A DNA stretch of 64,000 bases from Neobacillus pocheonensis (GCA_023702235.1 JAMQCR010000001.1:2914001-2978000); one strand, 5' to 3'. Shown: positions 18,310 through 29,532, numbered from the stretch's first letter. Numbers and translations are program-made. Notes: generated by a model from the sequence alone, not told the origin.

Positions 18310-18645
18310 TTACCACCAAATGATGGTGGTAAAGGTCAATACTGTTATTAACCCCACTAATAATCCAGAAAACAGGAAAAGCGAAGGTGCTTCATGCCCT
18401 TTGTGGCTCATGTGCATGAAATAATAGAGCTGAAAAATAACTTGAACAACAGCTAAAAGAAGAATAAATGGAATTGTGAACCATGCTGTAAATCCTTTAA
18501 TCCCAACTGCGGCAAAAGCAACTAGTGTTAAAAAAATCATCATCGAGAAAGATACAATTTGATATCTCATTTCTTCAGCGCTTTTTTTCCTGCGGTATTC
18601 AATGTCAACTCTTGGGTTACCTGAATTTACTTGTGTATTAGTCAT
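18310..18645 (-). CDS. ctaF: Cytochrome c oxidase subunit IVB
   Basis: 111 residues, three membrane helices, of the prokaryotic cytochrome c oxidase subunit IV family. The helix with VVQVIFQLYYFMHMSHKG is characteristic. Part of the caa3 oxidase with CtaC, D and E. It begins 4 bp after ctaE ends. Confidence 0.93.
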   Translation of the reverse strand: MTNTQVNSGNPRVDIEYRRKKSAEEMRYQIVSFSMMIFLTLVAFAAVGIKGFTAWFTIPFILLLAVVQVIFQLYYFMHMSHKGHEAPSLFLFSGLLVGLITVLTFTTIIWW

Positions 18646-18649
18646 CAGT

Positions 18650-19278
18650 TTATCCCACCATTCCCATTAAATAAACTACGGTAAAGATGAAGACCCAAAC
18701 AACATCGATAAAATGCCAATACAAACTAAATACATAGAATTTTGGCGCGTTGTACAGGTTCAATCCTCGTTTGGAATTGCGAATCATTAAGGTTAAACAC
18801 CATAGAAGTCCAAAAGCCACGTGTCCCCCATGGAATCCAACAAGTGAATAGAATGCAGATCCAAAGGCACTACTTGTAAAGGTATGGTGAAACTCAGTTA
18901 CATATTTGTGAAACTCATATACCTCTAGGCCGAGGAATCCTGCACCCAGTAACACCGTTAAACTTAACCAAAGCATCATTTTTTTGAAAGCAAAGTTTTT
19001 CATGTGATACATTGCGTAAACACTTGTTAACGAGCTGGTTAATAACAACATTGTTAAGACAAATGTAAGTGGAAGTTCAAATAAATTCTTTGCCAATGCT
19101 TGATGGGTATTTGGAACTTTATCTTTTAACGCAAGGTATGTGGCAAAGAGAGAGGCGAATAAAACAGTCTCTCCCCTAAGAATAACCAAAAACCTAAAAA
19201 TTTATTTTTCGAATCAAGGGTGGCTTTCTCAGGCGCAGCAGGCCACGTTTCATATGTGAATTTTTCTTCAGCGTGCAT
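18650..19278 (-). pseudogene. ctaE: Cytochrome c oxidase subunit III, one frameshift
   Basis: Subunit III of the caa3 oxidase, about 209 residues when repaired. The ATG at 19278 overlaps the ctaD stop (TAATG). The N-terminal 30 residues end in NKFLGFWLFLG; then one G is missing from the G-run at 19173-19176, and the frame resumes at GETVLFASLFATY. Later motifs are normal (LVGFHGGHVAFGLLWCL, FYVFSLYWHFIDVVWVF). The break is almost certainly a consensus error in an otherwise intact cluster. Confidence 0.88.
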
Positions 19279-21144
19279 TATGCCTTAGCCCCCTTTTCAT
19301 TCTCATTAAGTAAATCCTCTTTGTGAATATGGAATCCATGATAATCTTTGACAGACCGTATGAACATAGAACCAAATGTAACAAGTAAACCAATTATCAA
19401 TAATGGTAAGCCCCATGAATGATCACCATGGTACATTGCACCAAATGCAGCAATGAATAGTCCTAATGCAATCACAAAAGGTATAATCGAAGCATCCGGC
19501 ATGTGGATATCGCCTATTGGCTCAGCAGGTGTCATACCCTTTTTGCCATCCATTTTTTCTAACCAATAAGCATCTAGACCCCTTACTAACGGAAGTTGCT
19601 TAAAGTTATAAAATGGCGGTGGTGAAGGTAGTGACCATTCCAGTGTTCTACCATCTTCCCATGGATCATTTCCAACTTTTACATTTTTCACAGAAGTGAT
19701 AACAATATTTAGTAGCATAACAATCACTCCCACTGCCATAAATGCAGCACCTATTGAACTTATCATATTTGCAGTTTCAAAGCCCTGCCCTGGAAGATAA
19801 GTAAAAACGCGTCGAGGCATGCCCCATAAACCTAAGAAATGTTGGATAAAGAATGTCAAATGGAAGCCAATGAAGAAAAACCAGAAGGTTATTTTCCCTA
19901 AAACCTCATTTAGCATTGTACCAAACATTTTTCGCCAGTACAGATGTGCTCCAGCAAAAATAGCGAATACAACTCCACCAACAATTACGTAATGGAAGTG
20001 AGCAACAACGAAATAGGTATCATGGTATTGATAGTCAGCTGCTGCAGAAGCCAGCATGATCCCAGTAACCCCACCAGCGAGAAACGAAGGAATAAATGCT
20101 ACTGCCCAATGCATTGGGGTCGTGAATTTAACACTTCCTCCCCACATTGTAAAGAGCCAGTTAAAAATCTTAATACCTGTTGGTACACCAATTGCCATTG
20201 TGGCTACTGCGAAAATTGCATTTGCTACTGCCTTAAACCATCCGTAAACATATGATGGACCCAAACCATGAAGGCTAAGAAACCGATTAATACGGTTGCA
20301 AAAACCATGGATGAATATCCAAATAATCGTTTTCTTGAAAATATAGGAATAATCTCAGAAAAAATACCAAATGCAGGAAGTATTAGGATATATACTTCCG
20401 GGTGACCGAAAATCCAGAAAAGATGCTCCCAAATAACCGTGTTACCACCCATTGAAACTTCAAAGATTTTTGCTCCAAACAAACGATCAAACATCATTAA
20501 AACTAGACCAACAGTTAATGGAGGAAATGCAAATAATATTAATGCAGACGTAACAAATGTTGTCCATGTAAACATTGGCATCCTCATATAGGTCATTCCA
20601 GGAGCACGCATATTAATGATTGTAACTAGGAAGTTAATACCACCAATTAGCGTTCCAATACCGGAAATCTGCAACCCAAGAACATAAAAGTCTACACCGT
20701 GGCCTTTCGATGCAACTGTAAGTGATGCGTAAGAAGTCCAACCTGCATCAGGTGCCCCACCTAAAAACCATGAAAGGTTTAAGAAAATTCCGCCAAATAA
20801 AAACAACCAGAATCCTAAAGCGTTTACAAACGGAAACGCAACGTCACGAGCCCCGATTTGCAATGGCATTACCGCATTCATAAATGCAAATACAAGTGGC
20901 ATTGCTGCTAGGAAAATCATTGTTGTTCCATGCATAGTCATAATTTCATTGTATAATCCGGCACTTACAAAATCATTGTTTGGCACTGCAAGCTGGATAC
21001 GGATTAACATAGCTTCAAGTCCGCCAGCTAAGAAGAAGAATCCACCCGCAATGAGATATAGGATGGCAATCTTTTTATGGTCTACAGTCGTTAAATAGTC
21101 CCATAAAGTCCCACCAAATCCTTTTTTTGAGCGTAGGTACTCAC
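19278..21144 (-). pseudogene. ctaD: Cytochrome c oxidase subunit I, two frameshifts
   Basis: The catalytic heme-copper subunit. The start is GTG 21144 behind GGGAGG. The A-run at 21122-21128 is one base short; adding it joins STYAQKKGFGG to TLWDYLTTVDHKKIAILY. The second break, near 20233-20237, splits MVWVHHMFTDGL from AVANAIFAVATMA. Heme and CuB ligands are present: MTMHGTTMIF, WIFGHPEVYILILPAFG, VHHM, and the heme a/a3 histidines in FVVAHFHYVIVGG. Repaired length is about 622 residues, normal for CtaD. Confidence 0.9.
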
Positions 21145-21175
21145 AATTTTACCTCCCTTTCAACCAATTCCACAA

Positions 21176-22231
21176 TTACTGAACTTTCAAACCCATTAAA
21201 TATTCTGCTAAAGCGTTAAGCTGGTCTTCAGACATTTGTGGGTATTTACCAGCCATTTTATTTCCTGGTTTATAAGTTTCTGGATTGCGCACCCAATTTT
21301 TTATCTCTTCTTTTGTATGTGGCAAAATTCCAGCAACACGTGAACGATCTCCAAAATTTGTTAAGTTCGGTGCAAGCCGTGCGGTTTCAGGCATGTTATT
21401 CGCAGGTGTTACCGCGTGACAGCCGATACAACTTTTATTAAAAATTTCTTGTCCTTGTTGCGCTAGAACAGAATCTGCTTTTTGTGGTGTTTTGACATTT
21501 TTCATCGCCGTGACCCAGCTATCAAATTTGTCTTTGCTAATAGCCTTAACTTTGAAATCCATCAATGCATGTGATGGTCCACAAAGCTCTGCACATTTAC
21601 CATAGAAAAGATTTCCTGCTTCATTTGCCTTGGTGTTATCAAACTCTAACCAGAATTTGTTAATATTATCGGTATTTACATCCATCTTCCCGCCAACAGC
21701 TGGAATCCAGAACGCATGTTTAACATCCATTGATTTTAAATTAAAGTAAACCCTCTGATTCGTTGGAACCACTAGCTCCTGACTTGTCACAATGCCTTTA
21801 CCCGGATATTCAAAATCCCACCAGTACAAATGGGCACGAACGTTTACAACAAGTGCATTTGAATTTTTGTTATCCATTGGGGAAACATCTGCAAGTTTAA
21901 ACGTGGCAGCTACAGTTGGAACTGCAAGAATGAGAAGTAAAAGTATAGGAACGACGGTCCAAATGATTTCTAATTTGTGATTTCCTTCTACTTGTTTTGG
22001 TATCGTGTCATCCTTCCTTCTAAAACGGACCAAAACCACAATAAAAATGACTACGACAACAAGAATAACTCCAACCATAATCAAGGTACTTAACTTCATT
22101 AAGTCATATTGTGTTTTCGCAACTTCACCGGCAGGCTGTAACGTAGATAAATACGGTTTGCCGCAACCGGAAAGTATAAGCGCCAAGATCGCAAACAACG
22201 AAGCCAAACGCCACTTTGTAAGCCTTTTCAT
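21176..22231 (-). CDS. ctaC: Cytochrome c oxidase subunit II with fused cytochrome c (caa3)
   Basis: 351 residues. A lipoprotein signal with lipobox ILSGC (Cys 23), two membrane helices (about 47-68 and 92-112), a CuA cupredoxin domain (CAELCGPSHALM) and a C-terminal cytochrome c domain with CIGCH and a distal Met in GNKMAGKYPQM. It accepts electrons directly within the caa3 complex. First gene of ctaCDEF, 31 bp before ctaD. Confidence 0.96.
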   Translation of the reverse strand: MKRLTKWRLASLFAILALILSGCGKPYLSTLQPAGEVAKTQYDLMKLSTLIMVGVILVVVVIFIVVLVRFRRKDDTIPKQVEGNHKLEIIWTVVPILLLLILAVPTVAATFKLADVSPMDNKNSNALVVNVRAHLYWWDFEYPGKGIVTSQELVVPTNQRVYFNLKSMDVKHAFWIPAVGGKMDVNTDNINKFWLEFDNTKANEAGNLFYGKCAELCGPSHALMDFKVKAISKDKFDSWVTAMKNVKTPQKADSVLAQQGQEIFNKSCIGCHAVTPANNMPETARLAPNLTNFGDRSRVAGILPHTKEEIKNWVRNPETYKPGNKMAGKYPQMSEDQLNALAEYLMGLKVQ

Positions 22232-22329
22232 AGCTTAATCAAACCCCCTCTTTCGCTAATAATTTCATTATTATCTGTTTGACCAAAGAAGTATGTATAA
22301 TAATCTTTTTCCTTCTGTTAAGAGAATAG

Positions 22330-22361
22330 GGCGACTGAAAGCTTGCCTATAGCTAGTCGCC
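22330..22361. repeat. Inverted repeat between ctaB and ctaC
   Basis: GGCGACT/AGTCGCC with a partly self-complementary interior (AGCT repeats). It has a T-run only on the plus strand, so it is a poor minus-strand terminator; it could be a leader hairpin of ctaC. Confidence 0.45.
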
Positions 22362-22428
22362 ATTTTTTCCTATTTTTGAAATAAGAAAGTTTTCTCCTCT
22401 TTAATAAAGAAGGAATATACTGGCAAAA

Positions 22429-23368
22429 CTAAATCAATGTCACAATAACCATAGCCACAAACATAATGGTTAAGTATTGTAAGGAATACACAAACATCAA
22501 TTTTGCCCACTTTATATCATCTTTGATCTTATATCCATAAATCCCTAATGCCAGCCACCCGAGATTTAAAGCGGTCGCAAGAATTAGAAATGGGATTCCT
22601 AAGTTTGTAAGAAAAAAAGGAATTGGTAATAACACAGCCACCCAAATAACTATATGTTTTTTGGTTGTTTTAAACCCCTTAACTACAGGTAGCATTGGAA
22701 TGCCGGCTGCTTTGTATTCCTTAGCCCTTCTCATTGCAAGAGCATAAAAGTGTGGAGGTTGCCAAGCAAACATTAGGACAAACAATGACCATGCCATAAC
22801 ATCGAGATTTCCATCAACGGCTGCCCAGCCAATTAGTGGTGGTACAGCTCCCGAAATACTGCCAATGATTGTATTGGAAACCAATTGGCGCTTCGACCAC
22901 AAGGTATAAAGGAAAACATAACTAAAAACTCCAAGCAGTCCAATTACCGTTGCAGTTATCGTAGTAAATAGTAAAGACAGTGTACCCAGAGCAATTAGGA
23001 CAATACCTAGTGCTAATACTTTTGCAGGAAGTATTTTTCCTGTTACAGTTGGTCTTTCCTTTGTCCTCTCCATCAAATGGTCAATATCACGATCAACATA
23101 ATTATTAATAACACAGGATCCTGCAATAATGAGGGATGATCCTGCTAAAGTAAAAAATACGATATTTAGATTATTGAGAAAGCTTTGACCACTAAAATGA
23201 AGTGCTAGCCACAAGCCTGTAAAAGTTGTTATAAGGTTAGAATTTACAATTCCAATTTTAATTAAAGCCATAAATTCTTTCCATACCGATCTTTTTACTA
23301 AATCAGATTGCATTGCCAGAAGCATTGTTTTCAATTGCCGCTTCCCCAAAAGCCTTTGAATTGGACAT
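22429..23368 (-). CDS. ctaB: Protoheme IX farnesyltransferase (heme O synthase), N-terminal frame anomaly
   Basis: A polytopic prenyltransferase making heme O from heme B. Substrate motifs are [20 protein letters not shown] and the second Asp-rich loop region [16 protein letters not shown]. The best start is ATG 23368 behind AGGAGGAG, giving [17 protein letters not shown], but that frame reaches TGA unless one extra base between about 23300 and 23345 is removed. The catalytic frame itself can only start at TTG 23349, which lacks a site. Divergent from ctaA. Confidence 0.9.
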
Positions 23369-24032
23369 AAATTCTCCTCCTAAGGAATTACCACAAATAA
23401 AGACATTCCAAGTCATAATAATCTTATCTTCCAATACACCACAAATCCTATTGAACCAAAAAATAGTTTGGTATTTCAAGCTCTAAGCTTCATTGATTAT
23501 ATAACTATCATGGTTAAATTATTATATCAAATTGTGATTTTAGAAACACTTTCTCTGTATATTAAATCACACTTTCTTACATTTTTGTGAACTTTTTTCG
23601 AATAATCCTTGAATAATTTGTGACCTACATTTTCTAATGTTATTATCCTTACATTTTCCTAGTATTCCATTTTAATGTGTTAAAAAAAAATAAATAACAT
23701 TCCGTAAACTATAATGTATAAAGCAATTACGTAATGGATAAAAATTTCTGTCCGTCATTAAATGACTTTAAAAAATTTCTCCAAACTAGTTCAAAGAGTT
23801 ACTAATTTTAAGCTTAACTAGTTTCCACTTTAGTAATAGTGAAAAATAAAAGTTATTCAATAGCCAGTCGTGTATCATAAAGTTATCTTAAATTATGTTT
23901 TGTAATTCTGTCTTTTTTTTCAGTTATTGGTTATGATTGATAATGGCTTTTCCAAAAATCCCTTTTCAACTATTATAATGTCAAGATTATCCAATGACAA
24001 ATATTTGAACTTTAATTAAGAAGGTGAATTTT
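23369..24032. other. Long ctaB-ctaA divergent control region
   Basis: About 660 AT-rich bases without a gene. It contains two near-consensus ResD-like sites and a TATAAT at 23974-23979 upstream of ctaA. In B. subtilis ctaA/ctaB is under ResD and carbon catabolite control. I see no gene remnant of pycA, which would lie on the other side of ctaA. Confidence 0.5.
23584..23625 (+). promoter_or_regulatory. Possible pair of ResD binding sites
   Basis: TTTGTGAAC (23584-23592) and TTTGTGACC (23617-23625) resemble the ResD recognition sequence TTTGTGAAT and are 33 bp apart, three helical turns. They lie 216 bp upstream of ctaB. Confidence 0.35.
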
Positions 24033-24953
24033 TTGCGACGTTCTTTAAAGTGGTTGGCAGTAGCAACTACAATTGGAATGATTTTTGTTTTAATTGGGGG
24101 TGCACTTGTAACCAAAACAGGGTCAGGAATGGGTTGTGGTAGATCCTGGCCATTATGCCATGGGCAGTTTCTCCCAACACATATAACCGCTCAATTAATT
24201 GTTGAGTTAGCTCATAGACTCGTATCTGGTTCGGTTGGAGTCATGGTCTTTATTCTGTCTGTATGGACATGGAAGACTATTGGTCATATTCGAGAAACAA
24301 AATTTCTCTCGTTTCTTTCCTTTTTCTTTTTACTTTTACAAGCTTTAATTGGAGCAGCTGCAGTAAAATGGGGACAATCAGGCTTTGTTCTTGCGCTACA
24401 TTTCGGTATTTCACTCATTTCTTTTTCTTCTGTATTATTACTTACCTTATTAATTTTTGAGATCGATAAGAAATTTGAAGCGGAAAAGCTTTATATTGAT
24501 AAAAGAATGGGCTTTCATATTGTAGCTGTTTCAATATACAGCTACGTGGTAGTGTACACCGGTGCACTTGTGCGCCATACGAAATCAAGTCTTGTTTGCC
24601 GTGATTGGCCATTATGCTTAAACGATGCGCCAACACTTCCGCACAACATGTATGAATGGGTCCAAATGGGGCATCGAACAGCTGCAGGATTAATTTTCCT
24701 TTGGATTGCTTATATAACCTATTTAGCCTTTCGTTACTATAAAGATCAAAAAGTTCTTTACTGGGGTTGGATCATTTCATTTTGTCTTGTTTCATTACAA
24801 GCTATTGCCGGTGCATCGATTATTTTTAGCCGCCTAAACCTTTATATCTCATTACTACATGCCTTCTTTATTACATGTTTATTTGGAGTATTAAGCTATT
24901 TTCTCCTTTTGTATTCTAGATCAAGAAGAAACAATAGTATAAAGAAAAGATGA
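24033..24953 (+). CDS. ctaA: Heme A synthase (COX15/CtaA family)
   Basis: 306 residues, eight membrane helices. Oxidises the methyl group of heme O to give heme A for the caa3 oxidase. The loop cysteine pair is visible in [15 protein letters not shown], with a second pair in [10 protein letters not shown]; heme histidines occur in [10 protein letters not shown] and MGHRTAAG. The start is TTG 24033 with AAGGTG 6 nt upstream (a GTG at 24024 is within that site). Transcribed away from ctaB. Confidence 0.94.
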   Translation: MRRSLKWLAVATTIGMIFVLIGGALVTKTGSGMGCGRSWPLCHGQFLPTHITAQLIVELAHRLVSGSVGVMVFILSVWTWKTIGHIRETKFLSFLSFFFLLLQALIGAAAVKWGQSGFVLALHFGISLISFSSVLLLTLLIFEIDKKFEAEKLYIDKRMGFHIVAVSIYSYVVVYTGALVRHTKSSLVCRDWPLCLNDAPTLPHNMYEWVQMGHRTAAGLIFLWIAYITYLAFRYYKDQKVLYWGWIISFCLVSLQAIAGASIIFSRLNLYISLLHAFFITCLFGVLSYFLLLYSRSRRNNSIKKR

Positions 24954-24987
24954 AAAAAAGTTGCCGGATTTAATCGGCAACTTTTTT
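24954..24987 (+). terminator. Bidirectional terminator ctaA/ftsW
   Basis: AAAAAGTTGCCG/CGGCAACTTTTT around GATTTAAT between convergent genes. Confidence 0.88.
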
Positions 24988-24989
24988 AT

Positions 24990-26179
24990 TTATATATAGA
25001 ATACATTCCCATCCCGTGCTTGCTCTTTTTTTTCTTCTTTATTTTTATATTTCTTTTCGTATTTAACAAACATAGATATATTCAAGAGAATGCCTGTTGC
25101 TGATGCAAATTCTAACAAAGAAGATCCTCCATAGCTAATAAAGGGAAGCGGAACTCCAGTAAGCGGTATGACACCAGAAACACCAGCTAAATTGGTAAAA
25201 GATTGTATACCAATCATACTTGATATTCCAATAGCAAGTAAGCTCCCAAAAGGATCCTTACATTGTAATGCAATGTATAGTCCTCTTAATACGATGTAAC
25301 ACAGTGTTAGGACAACAAAGCCAACACCCCATATTCCCAGTTCTTCGGCAATAATAGCCATAATGAAATCTGTATGCGATTCAGGTAAATAGCCAAGTTT
25401 CTGTATACTTCTTCCTAAACCCATGCCATTTAATCCACCAGTGCCAATAGCAATATAAGAGTTTGCTAAGTGAAAACCTGCATTTTGTGCTGTAGTAAAG
25501 GGGTCACTTAGTACAGAAAAACGGTCTAAACGCTTTAAAGTAAAAATTTTATCTTTTAAAACGAGAATAAAAGGTAATACAAGTATCAATCCCATTAACA
25601 ACAACTTTGTAATATTTTTACGACTCATTCCAGAGGAAAAAATAATAGTTATTGCTATTAAACCAATAATAGCAGCTGTTCCAAAGTCTGGTTGAACAGC
25701 AGTCAAACCACAAACTAAAATAAGATAAGCCAATGGGGGAAGGACACCATGATTAAATTTATTAATATAATTCTGCTTCTTAGCATAAACAGCAGCCAAA
25801 TAGACAACAACACAAAGTTTGATAATTTCTGATGGTTGAATGCTAAAAGCACCGAATTTTAACCAACTTTGTGCATTACCAGCAACGTGTCCAAAAACAA
25901 AAATTGCGAAAAGACCAAAAAGCGATGTCATTACCATCGGCAATAAAAATTTGGTACTTTTCAATGCCTTGTAAGGAAATAATGCAGTAAAAATAAAAAC
26001 CGCTGCAGACCCTAACATAAATAACTTTTGTTTTTGGTAAAAATAATCACTAGCAACGCCATATCTTTGTACAGCATAGGCATACTCGCGCTATAGACCA
26101 TCACTAAACCAAACGTTGACAAAAGGACAACCGCGAGGACTAAAGAATAATCATAGGATTTTAGAATTTTTTTAACCAT
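24990..26179 (-). pseudogene. ftsW: FtsW peptidoglycan glycosyltransferase (SEDS), one frameshift
   Basis: The septal SEDS glycosyltransferase, essential for division. The N-terminal 35 residues from ATG 26179 (SYDYSLVLAVVLLSTFGLVM, then VYSASMPM) are separated from AVQRYGVASDYFYQKQ by a one-base loss near 26075. The rest is intact, including KFGAFSIQPSEIIKL, AVQPDFGTA, FIMAIIAEELG and GVPLPFISYGGSS. Repaired length is 396 residues. In B. subtilis pycA separates ftsW from ctaA; here it is missing. Confidence 0.9.
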
Positions 26180-26336
26180 TATTTTTTCCCCATCTTTTCA
26201 AGATTAATTTATAACTACTATTATAATAGAAAATGCATGTTAATACTTGAGGAAAAGTAACTGTGTTACAACATTTTTTACGTATTTTTGAAAAGATGAT
26301 GATGAATACCACGTTTCTTTGATTACTAATAAAAAA

Positions 26337-26363
26337 CTCAAACAATATAAGGGCATTGTTTGA
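26337..26363 (-). terminator. ylaN terminator
   Basis: CTCAAACAAT/ATTGTTTGAG stem with a T-run on the minus strand. Confidence 0.75.
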
Positions 26364-26374
26364 GCTTTATGTTC

Positions 26375-26659
26375 CTATTTTCTTATGGATGCGTCATGTA
26401 GCGCAGATAATTCTCTTTCTAATTTATCTAAAATCGCTTTTCCATCCTTAACATCAATTAAGCCTAGTCTAACCGCAAAATCTATCTCTCTTGATAAACC
26501 AAACATTTGTGTATCCAACACCTCTTCATAAAGAGGGCATTGAGGCATCGTGAGATTGTCCATTTGCACTTTTATAAGCTTTAAAATTTTTTCAGCGTCA
26601 GCCTGTAATATGGCATAAGCTTTTTCTTGGTGATTCACGATCATTTCAGACGCCAACAT
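26375..26659 (-). CDS. ylaN: YlaN family protein (UPF0358)
   Basis: 94 residues from ATG 26659, chosen for the GGGGGG site 4-5 nt upstream. A helical protein ([32 protein letters not shown] split over two helices). Its homologues are needed under iron limitation, and the S. aureus protein binds iron and modulates Fur. Sits upstream of ftsW as in B. subtilis. Confidence 0.9.
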   Translation of the reverse strand: MLASEMIVNHQEKAYAILQADAEKILKLIKVQMDNLTMPQCPLYEEVLDTQMFGLSREIDFAVRLGLIDVKDGKAILDKLERELSALHDASIRK

Positions 26660-26835
26660 TGATCCCCCCATTTCAGAGCGACTACCCAGCTTATTAATAA
26701 ATTTTACCGTTTAGAACAAAAAATTGCAAGAACAATAAGACCATGACAAAATAGGAAACTTCTTTTATCCACTTCAAATGACTTTCTACCCAAAACAAGC
26801 TATACTTATTGTGTTATGAAGTGGAGGAATGAAAG

Positions 26836-27333
26836 ATGGAAAACATCATTTTAATATCAGGTAGTGTTAACTATACGATTACACTTGATCCTGGTGTTTG
26901 GATTTTTGATGATCGCCGAATTGATTTGAAGACTTATTTTACCTCTAAACAAGCAGATGCAAATGATTTAGAAGAATATACGAAGGCGGTTTCTAAACAT
27001 TGGGACCGTGAAATTGTGGAGGGCGCAGTCTTCCCACCTACATTAAAAACCGAAAAGAAATTTGAAAAAGAAAAGGTTTTAACTGGAACCTTTGGTATTC
27101 CTTTAAAGCCCTTTTTAAAAAATGCAGAGCCATTTCATGATGCAACTCATTTAGTTGTTAAAAGTTCTGATGGTGATATTGAATTACCCTTAGACCGTGC
27201 ATATGATCTAGTGCTAGGGTTCTCAGATAATGGAAAACCATTAGATTCAGGTGGTCCTATCCATGTTTATTTTGGTGATGGGTCGAACCAACAGGATCCG
27301 ATTAAAAACATTAAATTATTTTTTGTTAAATAA
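26836..27333 (+). CDS. ylaL: Conserved hypothetical protein YlaL
   Basis: 165 residues, no signal peptide or membrane helix, mixed alpha/beta. It begins ILISGSVNYTITLDPGVWIFDD and ends in a long loop-rich segment (GFSDNGKPLDSGGPIHVYFG). Position and length agree with B. subtilis ylaL. No enzymatic motif is recognised. GGAGG precedes the ATG. Confidence 0.7.
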   Translation: MENIILISGSVNYTITLDPGVWIFDDRRIDLKTYFTSKQADANDLEEYTKAVSKHWDREIVEGAVFPPTLKTEKKFEKEKVLTGTFGIPLKPFLKNAEPFHDATHLVVKSSDGDIELPLDRAYDLVLGFSDNGKPLDSGGPIHVYFGDGSNQQDPIKNIKLFFVK

Positions 27334-27383
27334 AAACTTTTGACTGCTAGTCCGTTAGTACGATGCAAATGCTTAAATATATT

Positions 27384-27413
27384 AAAACGGGTGTCACTTT
27401 GACACCCGTTTTC
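27384..27413 (+). terminator. Bidirectional terminator ylaL/phoH2
   Basis: AAAACGGGTGTCA/TGACACCCGTTTT with a three-base loop. Confidence 0.85.
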
Positions 27414-27425
27414 CTTTTTAGCCGT

Positions 27426-28756
27426 TTATAATAAATCGGCTGCCAATCTAGCCAAGCCTGACCTTTCGCCCTTTAAAAGTTTGACATGACCGGAAATATC
27501 TTGATCCTTAAATCTTTCAACCACATAGGTTAAGCCATTGTTATATGCGTCTAAATATGGATGATCGATTTGTTCGGGATCACCCATTAAGACAATTTTG
27601 CTTGCTTCCCCAACCCGAGTTAAAATTGTCTTGACCTCATGTTTCGTTAAATTTTGAGCTTCGTCAATAATAATAAATTGTTTAGGAATGCTTCTGCCAC
27701 GAATATAAGTTAATGCTTCAACCTCAATCGAACCCATACCAGCCAATATAGCATCAAGCTCCCCGGGCTTTTTTGTATTAAAAAGATATTCTAAATTATC
27801 ATAAATAGGCTGCATCCATGGTCTTAGCTTCTCCTGTTTTTCCCCCGGTAAATACCCAAGATCTTTCCCTACCGGAACAATAGGCTTGCCACGAGTAGTT
27901 TTTTATATTCTTTTAAATCCTCCGTTTGCATTAATCCCGAAGCAAGAGCCAGGAGCGTTTTTCCTGTTCCTGCTTTCCCTATCAAGGTTACGAGTGGAAT
28001 GTCCTTACGAAGCAATAACTCGATTGCCATCGTTTGCTGAACATTTCTAGGATGGATTCCCCATACATGCTCCTGATTTAATATTAGTTTTTTTACCCTT
28101 TTGCTCGTTTTGTCTACCATTCCAATTGCAGAAGTCGAACTCCCAAGCGCATCCTTCATGATCAGAAATTGATTCGGATAAAATGGGTGATTGGCAATTT
28201 CAGATAGAAAAAGCTCTCCCTTTTCATAAAATCTCCCTAATTGCTCAACCGGTAAATACACTTCTTGAAAGCCCGTGTAGATATGATCAATTTCTACAAC
28301 CCGGTCACTCAAAAAGTCTTCAGCGAGTAATCCAATTGCATCTGCTTTTACCCTTACAAGTGTATCTTTGCTAACAAGAATGACAAGCTTACCATCCTCT
28401 TTTGTTAGTTCTTCTAAATATAAGTTCTTAGCTACCGCTAGTATACGATTATCATTTGTTTTTTCAATAAAAATTTCCTGTAATTCATGGAAGCTACGAT
28501 GATTTAATTCAATTCTTATAGTCCCGCCATTTTCTAGCGGGATTTTTTCATGAAGCTTCCCTGGCCTGAGGCCATCAATTAATTTGGATACATGTCTCGC
28601 ATTTCTTCCAACCTCATCCATGTATCTTTTCTTTGAGTCCACTTCTTCAAGGACCACTGCTGGAATAACTACTTCATTATCTTCAAAAGAGAAAATGGAA
28701 TACGGGTCTTGTAACAAGACGTTTGTATCTAACACGTATATTTTACTCAAAGACAT
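27426..28756 (-). pseudogene. ylaK: PhoH2-type PIN-PhoH ATPase (YlaK), one frameshift
   Basis: An N-terminal PIN nuclease domain (IYVLDTNVLLQDPYS, with VVLEEVDSKKR) is fused to a PhoH P-loop ATPase (LIGKAGTGKTLLALASG; Walker B-like FIIIDEAQNLTK). Such PhoH2 proteins unwind and cut RNA in other bacteria. The frame is lost near 27883-27890 at LLVA; one added base restores RPIVPVGKDLGYLPGEKQEK. Repaired length is 443 residues. Probably a sequencing indel. Confidence 0.87.
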
Positions 28757-28921
28757 GCCCCCGCTTCACTTGTTGTTTGGCTTGTTTTTTTCCTGGTTAG
28801 ACAAACCTATTACTAGATTGGACTTTGGTAAAATATATGTTTATTGGAATAAAGATAGAAGAAGTTCCGCACAATAAAATGAAACTTCCCTTAGAGGGGT
28901 TTTATTGGAGGTGGATTTTGG

Positions 28922-29506
28922 ATGAAGAAGATATTGATTGCAACTGTATTGTTTATCATTTTAGCTGGGTGCAGCACAAATAAAGACATTCAGAGTAATA
29001 AGAATCAATCTTTAGTTAATGTAAAAAACAGTTATATTGAAAATGTTAACCGTAAAACCGGGCAGGAAATTTCTAAACGGCTCGTAATGCTGGCAACTAG
29101 TATCCCAAATGTTCATGATGCTACAGCGGTGGTGCTTGGTCCTTATGCAATTGTAGGAATTGATGTATACTCTAAGCTAGAACGATCTCAAGTTGGATCC
29201 ATTAAATACTCTGTAGCTGAAAGCTTAAAAAAAGATCCATACGGTGCAAAAGCGATTGTGGTCGCTGATGTGGATACGACCCAAAGGCTAAAAGAAATAT
29301 CAGCAGATATTAAAAAAGGAAGACCAATCCAAGGGATAATGGAAGAATTAGCAAATGTTGCAGGTCGATTAATGCCCGAGATCCCAGGGGATTTAATAAC
29401 ACCTAACCCTAAAAATTCTACAAATAAACCTAATAATAAACTCCCTGCTAACGAACGAAATGATCTAAAGCGACAGCAAGAGGAACAATCGAATAATAAA
29501 AAGTAA
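28922..29506 (+). CDS. ylaJ: YhcN/YlaJ family sporulation lipoprotein
   Basis: 194 residues. A signal peptide with lipobox LAGC at residues 13-16, then the YhcN/YlaJ domain (VAVVLGPYAIVGIDV-like strand, AKAIVVADVDTTQRL) and a polar Asn/Lys/Pro-rich tail. In B. subtilis such proteins are forespore-made and linked to spore germination or outgrowth. GGAGGTGG upstream of the ATG. Confidence 0.88.
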   Translation: MKKILIATVLFIILAGCSTNKDIQSNKNQSLVNVKNSYIENVNRKTGQEISKRLVMLATSIPNVHDATAVVLGPYAIVGIDVYSKLERSQVGSIKYSVAESLKKDPYGAKAIVVADVDTTQRLKEISADIKKGRPIQGIMEELANVAGRLMPEIPGDLITPNPKNSTNKPNNKLPANERNDLKRQQEEQSNNKK

Positions 29507-29532
29507 AGCTTAGTTAAAAACTAAGCTTTTTT
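29505..29532 (+). terminator. Bidirectional terminator
   Basis: AAAGCTTAGTT/AACTAAGCTTT hairpin between convergent genes. Confidence 0.8.
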
